Shown: positions 50,557 through 58,361 of the stretch, piece by piece
Layout of the letters: every line of letters begins with the position of its first letter
Position numbering within the stretch: position 1 is the stretch's first letter
Assembly (NCBI GenBank): GCA_039800165.1
Contig: JBDLRH010000150.1
Location: 5,585 to 69,584, forward strand
Direction of reading: 5' to 3'
From: JBDLRH01 sp039800165
GTDB taxonomy: Bacteria > Pseudomonadota > Gammaproteobacteria > Burkholderiales > Burkholderiaceae_C
Length of the DNA stretch: 64,000 nt
Program-made: the position numbers and the translations under genes
The notes under the pieces: model-generated
Databases searched by the model: none
What the model saw: the letters and a program-made list of their open reading frames with translations, nothing else
Told to the model about the DNA's origin: nothing

Positions 50557-51759
50557 TTACACCCGCTCGAGGATGACCGCGATACCCTGCCCCACGCCGA
50601 TGCACATGGTGCACAGCGCGTAGCGCCCGCCGGTCTTGTGCAACTGGTTCACCGCGGTGGTGGCCAGCCGCGCGCCACTGGCACCCAGCGGGTGGCCCAG
50701 CGCGATCGCGCCTCCGTTGGGATTGACGCGCGCGTCGTCGTCCTTCAGGCCCAGCATGCGCAGCACCGCCAGGCCCTGCGCGGCGAAGGCCTCGTTCAGT
50801 TCGATCACGTCGATCTGCTCGAGCTTGATGCCGGTGAGCGCCAGCACCTTCTGCGTGGCCGGCGCCGGGCCGATGCCCATCACCCGCGGCGGCACACCCG
50901 CCGTGGCCATGCCCACCACGCGGGCGCGCGGCGTCAGGCCGTACTTGCCGGCGGTGGCTTCATCGGCCAGCAGCAGCGCGCACGATCCGTCGTTCACCCC
51001 GCTGGCGTTGCCCGCGGTCACCGTGCCGTCAGGGCGCACCACGCCCTTCAACTTGGCGAGTGCCTCCAGACTGGTCTCGCGCGGATGCTCGTCCTTGCTC
51101 ACCACAATGGCGTCGCCCTTTTTCTGCGGGATGGTCACCGGCACGATTTCACTGTCGAAGAAGCCGGCCTTCTGCGCGGCCACCGCCTTCATCTGGCTGG
51201 CCAGGGCCATGCGGTCCTGCGCCTCGCGCTCGATCTTGTGATCCGTGGCCACGTTCTCGGCGGTCTCGGGCATCGAATCGACGCCGTACATCTCCTTCAT
51301 CAGCTTGTTGATGAAGCGCCAGCCGATGGTGGTGTCGTACACCGCATTGGCGCGGCTGAAGGCGGTGTCGGCCTTGGGCATGACGAAGGGCGCGCGGCTC
51401 ATGCTCTCCACGCCGCCGGCGATCATCAGCGTGGCCTCACCGGCGCGGATGGCACGCGCGGCCGTGCCCACCGCGTCGAGGCCCGAGCCGCACAGGCGGT
51501 TGACGGTGGCGCCCGGCACGTCGATCGGCAGGCCCGCCAGCAGGCTGGCCATGTGCGCCACGTTGCGGTTGTCCTCGCCAGCCTGGTTGGCGCAGCCGTA
51601 GATCACGTCGGTGACGGCTGCCCAGTCCACCTTGGGGTTGCGCGCCATCAGCGCCTTCAGCGGCACGGCGCCCAGGTCATCGGTGCGCACGCTGGACAGG
51701 GCACCGCCGTAGCGGCCAAACGGGGTGCGAACGGCGTCGCAGATGAAGGCGTGGTTCAT
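50557..51759 (-). CDS. pcaF: 3-oxoadipyl-CoA/acetyl-CoA acyltransferase (PcaF-like thiolase)
   Basis: 400 residues from ATG 51759. Thiolase fold with nucleophile Cys in VNRLCGSGLDAVG, GGVESMSRAPF, NEAFAAQGLA, GGAIALGHPLGASGAR (His) and CTMCIGVGQG (second Cys). The overall pattern resembles PcaF/PaaJ, which split 3-oxoadipyl-CoA to succinyl-CoA and acetyl-CoA, the final step of beta-ketoadipate metabolism. Fits with the ring-cleavage dioxygenase upstream. A palindrome precedes it. Confidence 0.9.
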   Translation of the reverse strand: MNHAFICDAVRTPFGRYGGALSSVRTDDLGAVPLKALMARNPKVDWAAVTDVIYGCANQAGEDNRNVAHMASLLAGLPIDVPGATVNRLCGSGLDAVGTAARAIRAGEATLMIAGGVESMSRAPFVMPKADTAFSRANAVYDTTIGWRFINKLMKEMYGVDSMPETAENVATDHKIEREAQDRMALASQMKAVAAQKAGFFDSEIVPVTIPQKKGDAIVVSKDEHPRETSLEALAKLKGVVRPDGTVTAGNASGVNDGSCALLLADEATAGKYGLTPRARVVGMATAGVPPRVMGIGPAPATQKVLALTGIKLEQIDVIELNEAFAAQGLAVLRMLGLKDDDARVNPNGGAIALGHPLGASGARLATTAVNQLHKTGGRYALCTMCIGVGQGIAVILERV

Positions 51760-51793
51760 GGACTCTTCTCCGGAAATGAAAAGCAATGCTTAT

Positions 51794-51809
51794 ATGCACT
51801 ATTGTGCAT
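51794..51809. promoter_or_regulatory. Palindrome ATGCAC-TATT-GTGCAT upstream of pcaF
   Basis: Perfect 6-bp arms separated by four bases, 35 bases upstream of the pcaF-like start and in a local AT-rich pocket. Looks like a binding site for a dimeric helix-turn-helix repressor of the MarR/GntR/IclR kind. No such regulator gene lies next to it. Confidence 0.6.
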
Positions 51810-51857
51810 TAGTTGGCCCATCATGCCAAGGACGGCAGGCGGCGCGGCATCCGCCGC

Positions 51858-52775
51858 TCAGGGCGGGGACAGCACGAAGTCGTAGTCCAGGGTGCTGTAC
51901 TCGCGGTCCATCACCCGGCCGTCGCGCGCGGTGCCCGCGGGCTGCGGCGCGAAGTCGACGATCAGCGAGGGCCGCACGCCGAACACCGCATCACCGTCCA
52001 GGTTGGCGCTGGTGCGGTCGAACAGATGGGTGACCAGCGTGCGCTGGCCCGGCGCGCGGATGCGAAAGTGCAAGTGCGCCGGCCGCCAGCTGCGGCCGGT
52101 GGTGGCGCGCAGCATCTGGATGGCCGTGCCGTCCTGCGGGATCGGGTAGTCCACCGGCACCACCGACCAGAAGCTGTAGCGGCCATCGGCGCCGGTGGTC
52201 AGCAGCGCGCGCGCCCACGGTCCGTTGGCCGCGATGTTGTCCTGCATGTCGTACAGGCCGCGGTCGTCCGAATGCCACACGTCGATCAGCGCACCGGCCA
52301 CCGGTTGGCCATCGACATCGAGGATGCGGCCCTGCACATGCATCGGCCGACCCACCGCGCCGGCGCTGATGTCGGCGCCCATCGCAAAGTGCGGCGCCTC
52401 CTCCAGCAGGAAGGGCCCCACCAGCGTGGGCTCGGTGGCGTGTGCGGGGCGCGGATATTCCTGCGTCACCGTCAGCATCGACAGGCCCAGCGCGTCGGAG
52501 AAGATCATGAACTCGTTGCGACCGTCCTTGCAGCAGTGGCCAGTGCGCTCGAGGAACTGCATCGCGAAGAACCATTCGTCGGCAGTCAGCTTCACCTCGG
52601 TGGCGAAGGCGTGGATGTGCTGCACCAGCGCCAGCATGATCTGCCGCAGCCGCGGGTCGGGCGTGGTCTTGAAGCGCTCAAGCACCTCGTTGGTGATCAG
52701 GTGCGAGGCGTCGAACAGGTCGCGCGCGGCGTTGGCGCCGGCAGCGGCCGGCTGCGCTGGCATCGTCTGGCCCAT
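51858..52775 (-). CDS. Intradiol ring-cleavage dioxygenase (hydroxyquinol/catechol 1,2-dioxygenase type)
   Basis: 305 residues from ATG 52775 (AGGAGACC upstream). N-terminal dioxygenase helical domain (residues 30-110), then the catalytic sandwich: PMHVQGRILDVDGQPVAGALIDVWHSDDRGLYDMQ (first Tyr ligand), YSFWSVVPVDYPIPQDG (second Tyr) and WRPAHLHFRI (two His ligands). Cleaves a catechol or hydroxyquinol ring between the hydroxyls with Fe(III). Closest by pattern to hydroxyquinol 1,2-dioxygenases. The maleylacetate reductase expected next is not in the window. Confidence 0.88.
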   Translation of the reverse strand: MGQTMPAQPAAAGANAARDLFDASHLITNEVLERFKTTPDPRLRQIMLALVQHIHAFATEVKLTADEWFFAMQFLERTGHCCKDGRNEFMIFSDALGLSMLTVTQEYPRPAHATEPTLVGPFLLEEAPHFAMGADISAGAVGRPMHVQGRILDVDGQPVAGALIDVWHSDDRGLYDMQDNIAANGPWARALLTTGADGRYSFWSVVPVDYPIPQDGTAIQMLRATTGRSWRPAHLHFRIRAPGQRTLVTHLFDRTSANLDGDAVFGVRPSLIVDFAPQPAGTARDGRVMDREYSTLDYDFVLSPP

Positions 52776-52871
52776 GGGGGGTCTCCTGTGCTGGATGGTG
52801 CTGCGGCATTGTGGCGCAGCGCGGCCCCCGGGCTGTCATCGGTGGCGTCACCTGCGTGCTACGCTCAAAGC

Positions 52872-53306
52872 ATGTTTTCTCCGTCACAGGCGGATGTGCG
52901 CCGCTTCTTTTGCGAGGTGCATGCGAAGGCGCAGCGCGGCGAGGCGCTTGACGCACTGCAAACGCTGGCCAGCCAGTGGATCGGCGAGCACCCGGAGTAC
53001 CACGCAGATCTGGCCGATGCCGATGCCGCCGTGGCCCGCGACTACCCTGCCGACGGTGGCCGAACCAACCCGTTCCTGCACCTGTCCATGCACCTGTCGA
53101 TCAGCGAGCAGTGCTCGATCGACCAGCCGCGTGGCATCCGTCAGGCAGTGGAGCTGCTCGCCGCGCGCATGGACTCGCTGCACGAGGCGCACCACGCCAC
53201 CATGGAATGCCTGGGCCGCATGCTGTGGGAAAGCCAGCGCTCGGGCCGCCCGCCCGACGGCGCGGCCTACATCGACTGCGTGCAGCGCAGCGCCACGCAG
53301 CGTTAG
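52872..53306 (+). CDS. DUF1841 family protein
   Basis: 144 residues from ATG 52872. Soluble, His-rich; conserved blocks FSPSQADVRRFFCEVHAKA, NPFLHLSMHLSISEQCSIDQPRGI and EAHHATMECLGRMLWESQRSGRPPDG match DUF1841, widespread in betaproteobacteria and without known function. The dense His/Glu/Cys content could bind metal, which is speculation. Confidence 0.87.
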   Translation: MFSPSQADVRRFFCEVHAKAQRGEALDALQTLASQWIGEHPEYHADLADADAAVARDYPADGGRTNPFLHLSMHLSISEQCSIDQPRGIRQAVELLAARMDSLHEAHHATMECLGRMLWESQRSGRPPDGAAYIDCVQRSATQR

Positions 53307-53329
53307 CACGGCCGCCGGCGCGCCGTGGC

Positions 53330-53809
53330 CTACACGCCGGCGCCGAAGATGTCGCCCAAGGTGTCGCCCAGTCCCGCGCTGAGTCCATCACCATCCGGCC
53401 CGTCGATCGCGTCGAGCAGCAGCCCGCCCGCCACCACGCCGGCGGCCACACCCACCGCCGTGCCCACCGCCGAGCCCACGCCAGAGCGCCGAACGGCGCC
53501 CGCGCCGAGCGTGGCCACCTGCCCGCGCAGCCCGCGGCCCCACGCCCCGGCGGGCGATGGCGCTGCCTGCGCCAGGGGCCCATCGCCGTCGGCCGCATCG
53601 CGTGCCTGCAGCTCGGCGATGCGCGACTGCGCCGCCGCCAGCGCCGAGTGCAGCGCCATTGCCCGCTGCACCAGCAGGTACAGCGCATCGGGCTGACGCG
53701 CGCACTGCTGGAGGATCAGCGTCTCGGCAACGAAGTCCTTGTCGGCGGCACGGCTGCGCAGCAGCGGCTGCAAGAAGCGCAGCAGTTCGTCGCGTTCCTG
53801 TTGGTTCAT
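53330..53809 (-). CDS. DUF2076-like protein
   Basis: 159 residues from ATG 53809. N-terminal helical part (MNQQERDELLRFLQPLLRSR, ALHSALAAAQSRIAELQA, possibly coiled coil) followed by a Gly/Ala-rich tail with a hydrophobic stretch (SAVGTAVGVAAGVVAGGLLLDAIDG). Resembles DUF2076 periplasmic ligand-binding sensor-like proteins. Function unknown. Convergent with the DUF1841 gene. Confidence 0.78.
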   Translation of the reverse strand: MNQQERDELLRFLQPLLRSRAADKDFVAETLILQQCARQPDALYLLVQRAMALHSALAAAQSRIAELQARDAADGDGPLAQAAPSPAGAWGRGLRGQVATLGAGAVRRSGVGSAVGTAVGVAAGVVAGGLLLDAIDGPDGDGLSAGLGDTLGDIFGAGV

Positions 53810-53891
53810 GGCACGGCTCCTCGGGCTGAGGCACAGCCAGCCCGCGACCACAGGCTAGGCCAACACCGCCAGACGCGTACGCCGCGGGCAC

Positions 53892-53919
53892 AAAAAAGCC
53901 CGCACGCGGCGGGCCTTTT
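53892..53919. terminator. Bidirectional intrinsic terminator after the cytochrome c4 gene
   Basis: A6-GCCCGC-ACGCG-GCGGGC-C-T4: a 6-bp GC stem flanked by A and T runs. On the minus strand it ends the cytochrome c4 transcript with a T6 run. Confidence 0.82.
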
Positions 53920-53936
53920 GCAGCGTCGGCGCCAGG

Positions 53937-54614
53937 TCAGCGGAACTTGGCCTGCGGCACCGTCTTGAGGTCGCCCTCAAGCGAGCCGATGTACTTGGAC
54001 ATGGCCTTCAGCTCGGCGTTGCTGAACTGCTTGGCAATGCCGCCCATCACGCCGTTGGCTCGGCCAATGTTGGCGTTGCCTTCGGTCTTGTAGGCCTTCA
54101 GTGCGACGAACAGGTAGTCGTCGTACTGGCCGGCGATCTTCGGATACGACGGGTCCACCGGCTTGGCGAAGTTGGCGCCGTGACAGGAGACGCAGGCGCC
54201 CTTCTGGATCAGCGCAGCCACCGCAGCGGGCGCTTCCTTCGACGGCTTGTCGGCCAGCTTGGCCTGCGGGTTCACGCCGTGGGTCGCGTAGTAGGCCGAG
54301 ATGTCGGCCATGTCCTGGTCGCTCAGCGACTCGGAGATGCCGCGCATGGTGGGGTGCTTGCGTTCGCCCTTCTTGTAGGCGTTGAGCGCAGCGACGAGGT
54401 ACTTTTCGCTTTGGCCAGAGATCTTGGGCACGCGGTAGATCTCGGGGAAGCTGGCCTGATAGCCCTGGATGCCGTGGCAGCCAATGCACATGGCGATCTT
54501 CTTTTCGCCGTTGGCCGCGTTGCCCTTGACCTCCTGGGCCGAGGCGGTGACGGAGAACATGGCGGTCGCAGAAGCGACAACGCCCGCAAACAGCATGGAC
54601 AACAACTTCTTCAT
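53937..54614 (-). CDS. Cytochrome c4-type di-heme cytochrome c
   Basis: 225 residues from ATG 54614. Signal peptide (MKKLLSMLFAGVVASATAMFSVTASAQ), then two cytochrome c domains with heme motifs CIGCH (about residue 43) and CVSCH (about 142), each with a distal methionine region (HPTMRGIS and NGVMGGIA). Periplasmic electron carrier feeding terminal oxidases. Its promoter shares a 17-base block with the promoter ahead of the oxidase operon. Confidence 0.94.
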   Translation of the reverse strand: MKKLLSMLFAGVVASATAMFSVTASAQEVKGNAANGEKKIAMCIGCHGIQGYQASFPEIYRVPKISGQSEKYLVAALNAYKKGERKHPTMRGISESLSDQDMADISAYYATHGVNPQAKLADKPSKEAPAAVAALIQKGACVSCHGANFAKPVDPSYPKIAGQYDDYLFVALKAYKTEGNANIGRANGVMGGIAKQFSNAELKAMSKYIGSLEGDLKTVPQAKFR

Positions 54615-54652
54615 TTTGCGCGCACAATCCCGCAAGGGTTCCCTCGTCTAAA

Positions 54653-54669
54653 TCAGCCGCGGATTATAG
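54653..54669 (-). promoter_or_regulatory. Promoter -10 with GC-rich discriminator of the cytochrome c4 gene
   Basis: Minus-strand CTATAATCCGCGGCTGA with consensus TATAAT; the predicted transcript start is about 45 bases before the ATG. Identical to 40131-40147. TTTGGC lies about 16 bases upstream as a weak -35. Confidence 0.65.
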
Positions 54670-54744
54670 CCGCGCGCCATCGACGCCAAAGCCGCGGCCC
54701 GCGTGCCGCCACCCCCTGTGCCCCCTTCTTGCCGCGCCCACGCC

Positions 54745-55587
54745 ATGAAATTTCAAGGATCGCAAAACTACGTTGCCACGCAGGACCTGATGCTGGCGGT
54801 CAACGCCTCCATCACCCTCAAGCGCCCGCTGCTCGTCAAGGGCGAACCCGGCACCGGCAAGACGATGCTGGCCGAAGAGGTGGCCCAGGCGCTCGACATG
54901 CCGCTGCTGCAGTGGCACATCAAGAGCACCACCAAGGCGCAGCAGGGCCTGTATGAATACGACGCGGTGAGCCGGCTGCGCGACAGCCAGCTGGGCGACG
55001 AGCGGGTCAAGGACATCCAGAACTACATCGTCAAGGGCGTGCTGTGGCAGGCCTTCACCGCCGACAAGCCGATCGCGCTGCTGATCGACGAGATCGACAA
55101 GGCCGACATCGAGTTCCCCAACGACCTGCTGCGCGAACTCGACCGCATGGAGTTCTACTGCTACGAGACGCGCGAGCTGATCAAGGCCAAGCACCGGCCG
55201 CTGGTGTTCATCACCTCCAACAACGAGAAGGAGCTGCCTGACGCCTTCCTGCGCCGCTGCTTCTTCCACTACATCAAGTTCCCCGACGCGGAGACGATGC
55301 AAAAGATCGTTGACGTGCACTTCCCGGGCCTCAAGAAGGAGCTGCTGAGCGCAGCAATGAAGACCTTCTACGACGTGCGCAACCTGCCGGGACTGAAGAA
55401 GAAGCCCAGCACGTCCGAGCTGCTGGACTGGCTCAAGCTGCTGGTGGCGGAAGACATTCCGCTGGAGGCACTGCAAAGCAAGGACGAGAAGGTGTCGGTG
55501 CCGCCGCTGGTGGGCGCACTGCTGAAGAACGAGCAGGACGTGACCCTGTTCGAGAAGCTCGTCTTCATGCAGCGCAACAACCGCTGA
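54745..55587 (+). CDS. MoxR family AAA+ ATPase
   Basis: 280 residues from ATG 54745. AAA+ core: Walker A VKGEPGTGKTMLAEE, Walker B LLIDEIDKAD, sensor VFITSNNEKELPDAFLRRC. Smaller than typical MoxR (about 320) and with an extended insertion after Walker A. MoxR proteins work as chaperones with VWA-domain partners; the VWA gene lies 680 bases downstream, separated by a GNAT gene. Confidence 0.92.
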   Translation: MKFQGSQNYVATQDLMLAVNASITLKRPLLVKGEPGTGKTMLAEEVAQALDMPLLQWHIKSTTKAQQGLYEYDAVSRLRDSQLGDERVKDIQNYIVKGVLWQAFTADKPIALLIDEIDKADIEFPNDLLRELDRMEFYCYETRELIKAKHRPLVFITSNNEKELPDAFLRRCFFHYIKFPDAETMQKIVDVHFPGLKKELLSAAMKTFYDVRNLPGLKKKPSTSELLDWLKLLVAEDIPLEALQSKDEKVSVPPLVGALLKNEQDVTLFEKLVFMQRNNR

Positions 55588-55622
55588 GGCCGCAGCACCC
55601 GAGAGCAGCGCCGGAGCAACCC

Positions 55623-56249
55623 ATGAGCGCCCCGCCCGCCCGCGCCCTGTGCCAGCCGGTCACGCTGGCGGGCCAGCACGCCCGCCTGGTGCCGCTGGAG
55701 GTGGCGCACCATGATGACCTGTGCGAGGCAGTGGCCGACGGCGAGCTGTGGACGCTTTGGTACACCTTCATTCCGCGGCCTGAGGCGATGCGCGCCGAAA
55801 TCGAGCGCCGCCTGACGCTGCAGGCGCAGGGAAGCATGCTGCCGTTCGCGGTGATTGATGCCAGGAGCGGGCGCGCAGTGGGCATGACCACCTACATGAA
55901 CATCGACACGCCCAACCGGCGGGTGGAGATCGGCAGCACCTGGTATCGCAAGGCGGTACAACGTTCGCCCCTGAACACCGAATGCAAGTGGATGCTGCTG
56001 CGCCATGCCTTTGAGCAACTCGACTGCATTGCGGTGGAATTCCGTACCCACTTCTTCAACCAGCAAAGCCGCGCCGGTATCGAGCGCCTGGGTGCCAAGC
56101 TCGACGGCGTGCTGCGCAACCACCAGATCTGCACCCACCCCGACGCACCGGGCAGCTTGCGCGACACCTGCGTGTACAGCATCATCGCCAGCGAGTGGCC
56201 CAGCGTGAAGGCGCATCTGCAGCATCAGCTGGCGCGCAAACGTGCCTGA
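55623..56249 (+). CDS. GNAT family N-acetyltransferase (RimJ/RimL-like)
   Basis: 208 residues. GNAT fold: LVPLEVAHHDDLCEAV, FAVIDARSGRAVGMTTYMNID, RRVEIGSTWYRKAVQRSPLNTECKWMLLRHAF (acetyl-CoA loop region) and FRTHFFNQQSRAGIERLGAKLDG. Acetylates an amine; substrate unknown. It is placed between moxR and the VWA gene, 35 and 15 bases from them, so all three are probably co-transcribed. Confidence 0.9.
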   Translation: MSAPPARALCQPVTLAGQHARLVPLEVAHHDDLCEAVADGELWTLWYTFIPRPEAMRAEIERRLTLQAQGSMLPFAVIDARSGRAVGMTTYMNIDTPNRRVEIGSTWYRKAVQRSPLNTECKWMLLRHAFEQLDCIAVEFRTHFFNQQSRAGIERLGAKLDGVLRNHQICTHPDAPGSLRDTCVYSIIASEWPSVKAHLQHQLARKRA

Positions 56250-56264
56250 CATCGCCTTCCAACC

Positions 56265-57455
56265 ATGCTGATCGACTTCTTCTACACCCTGCGCAGCGCC
56301 AAGCTGCCGGTCTCGGTCAAGGAGTACCTGGTGCTGCTCGAGGCGCTGCAGGCCGGCGTGGTGGGCCCCACCAGCGACGACGGCTACTCGGTGGACGACT
56401 TCTACTTCCTGAGCCGCACCGCGCTGGTGAAGGACGAGAAGCACTTCGACAAGTTCGACCGCGCCTTTGCCGCCTACTTCAAGGGCGTGGAGATGATCGC
56501 GGACTTCACCAAGGACGTGCCGCTGGAGTGGCTGCGCAAGAACCTCGAGCTCGAACTCTCCCCGGAAGAAAAAGCCAAGATCGAGAAGATGGGCTGGGAC
56601 GAGCTGATGCAGACGCTGAAGAAGCGCTTCGAGGAGCAGAAGGAACGCCACGAGGGCGGCAGCAAGATGATCGGCACCGGCGGCACCAGCCCGTTTGGCG
56701 CCTATGGCTACAACCCGCAGGGCATCCGCATCGGCCAGGACAAGGGCCGCAACAAGAGCGCGGTGAAGGTCTGGGACCAGCGCGCCTACCGCGACTACGA
56801 CGACACGCAGGAACTCGGCACCCGCAACATCAAGGTGGCGCTGCGCCGGCTGCGCAAGTTCGCGCGCGAGGGCTCGGAGGAAGAGCTGGACCTGGACGAC
56901 ACCATCCGCTCGACCGCGGCGAACGCCGGCTGGCTGGACATCAAGATGGTGCCCGAGCGCCACAACAACGTGAAGGTGCTGCTGCTGATGGACGTGGGCG
57001 GCACCATGGACGAGCACATCCAGCGCGTCGAGGAGCTGTTCAGCGCGGCCAAGGCCGAGTTCAAGCACCTCGAGTTCTATTACTTCCACAACTGCGTCTA
57101 CGACTTCATGTGGAAGAACAACCGCCGCCGCTTCAGTGAGAAGTTCCCGACGCTGGACATCATCCGCAAGTACAACAAGGACTACAAGCTCATCTTCGTC
57201 GGCGACGCGACGATGAGCCCCTACGAGATCCTGCAGCCCGGCGGCAGCGTCGAATACAACAACGAGGAACCCGGCGCCGAGTGGCTGCAGCGCCTGACCC
57301 ACGCCTTCCCCAAGTTCGCGTGGATCAACCCCGAGCCGCAGGGCGTGTGGCAGTACCGCCAGAGCATCGCCGTCATCCAGCAGCTGATGAGCCAGCGCAT
57401 GTACCCGCTGACGCTGCGCGGACTGGAAGACGCGATGCGGCTGCTGAGCAAGTAG
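56265..57455 (+). CDS. VWA-domain protein (CoxE-like), MoxR partner
   Basis: 396 residues. N-terminal helical region (residues 1-150) with FFYTLRSAKLPVSVKEYLVLLEAL, then a linker (GGTSPFGAYGYNPQGIRIG) and a C-terminal VWA domain starting near VKVLLLMDVGGTMDEH. The MIDAS motif reads DVGGTM where DxSxS is usual, so metal coordination may differ. Works with MoxR-type ATPases to assemble or activate a target complex; target unknown here. Confidence 0.9.
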   Translation: MLIDFFYTLRSAKLPVSVKEYLVLLEALQAGVVGPTSDDGYSVDDFYFLSRTALVKDEKHFDKFDRAFAAYFKGVEMIADFTKDVPLEWLRKNLELELSPEEKAKIEKMGWDELMQTLKKRFEEQKERHEGGSKMIGTGGTSPFGAYGYNPQGIRIGQDKGRNKSAVKVWDQRAYRDYDDTQELGTRNIKVALRRLRKFAREGSEEELDLDDTIRSTAANAGWLDIKMVPERHNNVKVLLLMDVGGTMDEHIQRVEELFSAAKAEFKHLEFYYFHNCVYDFMWKNNRRRFSEKFPTLDIIRKYNKDYKLIFVGDATMSPYEILQPGGSVEYNNEEPGAEWLQRLTHAFPKFAWINPEPQGVWQYRQSIAVIQQLMSQRMYPLTLRGLEDAMRLLSK

Positions 57456-57568
57456 CCCGCAGCAGGTCGCGCCAGACGCCGCCGCGTGCCGCTCTGAGAC
57501 AATGCGGCCCGCGCGCATGCAGCAGGGTTGCCGGGCCGCGGCCTGGCCAATCCGCGAGGGCACGCACC

Positions 57569-57643
57569 GCCGCCGTAGTTCAATGGATAGAACGAGCGCC
57601 TCCTAAGCGCTAGATACAGGTTCGATTCCTGTCGGGGGCGCCA
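57569..57643 (+). tRNA. tRNA-Arg, anticodon CCT
   Basis: 75 bases including an encoded CCA. D-stem GTTC/GAAC, anticodon stem AGCGC/GCGCT with loop CTCCTAA (anticodon CCT, codon AGG), T-arm ACAGG-TTCGATT-CCTGT. The acceptor stem GCCGCCG/CGGGGGC pairs at six of seven positions; the fourth pair is G-G. Confidence 0.95.
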
Positions 57644-57741
57644 CGCCGGCACCGCCGTGGTGCGCTGCGCATGCGCTTGTCGCGTCGGTGTCGCGGGTAT
57701 TCCCCATCATTTCCCGAATGTCCCCTGCCTAGCATGCAGGC

Positions 57742-58332
57742 ATGACCGAACGCCTTCGACAACTCAGCTACGACGAACTCGCCCCGGCGGTGAAGCCGCT
57801 CGCGGACGACATCCTCAAGATTTCCAGCGCCGCGCTCGGCGGGCCGTACAACGCGCTGCTGCGCAGCCCCGACATGGCGCGCCGCGCGTTCGACCTGCTG
57901 GACTACCTGCGCTTCAAGACCTCGGTCAACAAGCGGCTGAACGAATTCGCCATCCTGATCCAGGCGCGCATTGCCAATGCGCAGTACGAGTGGTGGGCAC
58001 ACGAGCCGATCGCACGCCGCGCCGGCCTGGCAGACGCGGTGATGGATGAACTGAAAGCCTGCCGCCGGCCCACCTCGATGCAGGCGGACGAGGCGCTGGT
58101 GTATGACTACTGCGTGCAGCTCACGCTGAACCACCGCGTGAGCGACGCGCTGTGGCAGCGCATGGTCAGCGAGATGGGCGAGCAGGTGGCGATCGACCTC
58201 ACGGTGCTGTCCGGCACCTACGTGATGGTGGCCATGCTTCTCAATGCGACGCAGGTGGACATTCCGAACGGCGGCAAACCACCGCTTGAAGAACTCGACC
58301 CGCTGGAGATTCGCCGCCGGCTGCTGGCGTGA
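57742..58332 (+). CDS. Carboxymuconolactone decarboxylase-like protein
   Basis: 196 residues. Helical AhpD/CMD-type fold: GGPYNALLRSPDMARRAFDLLDYLRF, LNEFAILIQARIANAQYEWWAHEPIARRAGL and VAIDLTVLSGTYVMVAMLLNAT. The redox CxxC of AhpD is absent, so peroxidase-reducing activity is unlikely. It directly precedes a Bug/TctC gene, which often accompanies this family in Burkholderiales. Confidence 0.87.
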   Translation: MTERLRQLSYDELAPAVKPLADDILKISSAALGGPYNALLRSPDMARRAFDLLDYLRFKTSVNKRLNEFAILIQARIANAQYEWWAHEPIARRAGLADAVMDELKACRRPTSMQADEALVYDYCVQLTLNHRVSDALWQRMVSEMGEQVAIDLTVLSGTYVMVAMLLNATQVDIPNGGKPPLEELDPLEIRRRLLA

Positions 58333-58361
58333 CCCATGACCCTTTCTGGAAGGAGACCTTC

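Noticed and set aside
57569..57643. tRNA-Arg as an attachment site for an integrated element
   Set aside because: No integrase, no direct repeat of the tRNA 3' end, and neighbouring genes look like ordinary chromosomal genes.
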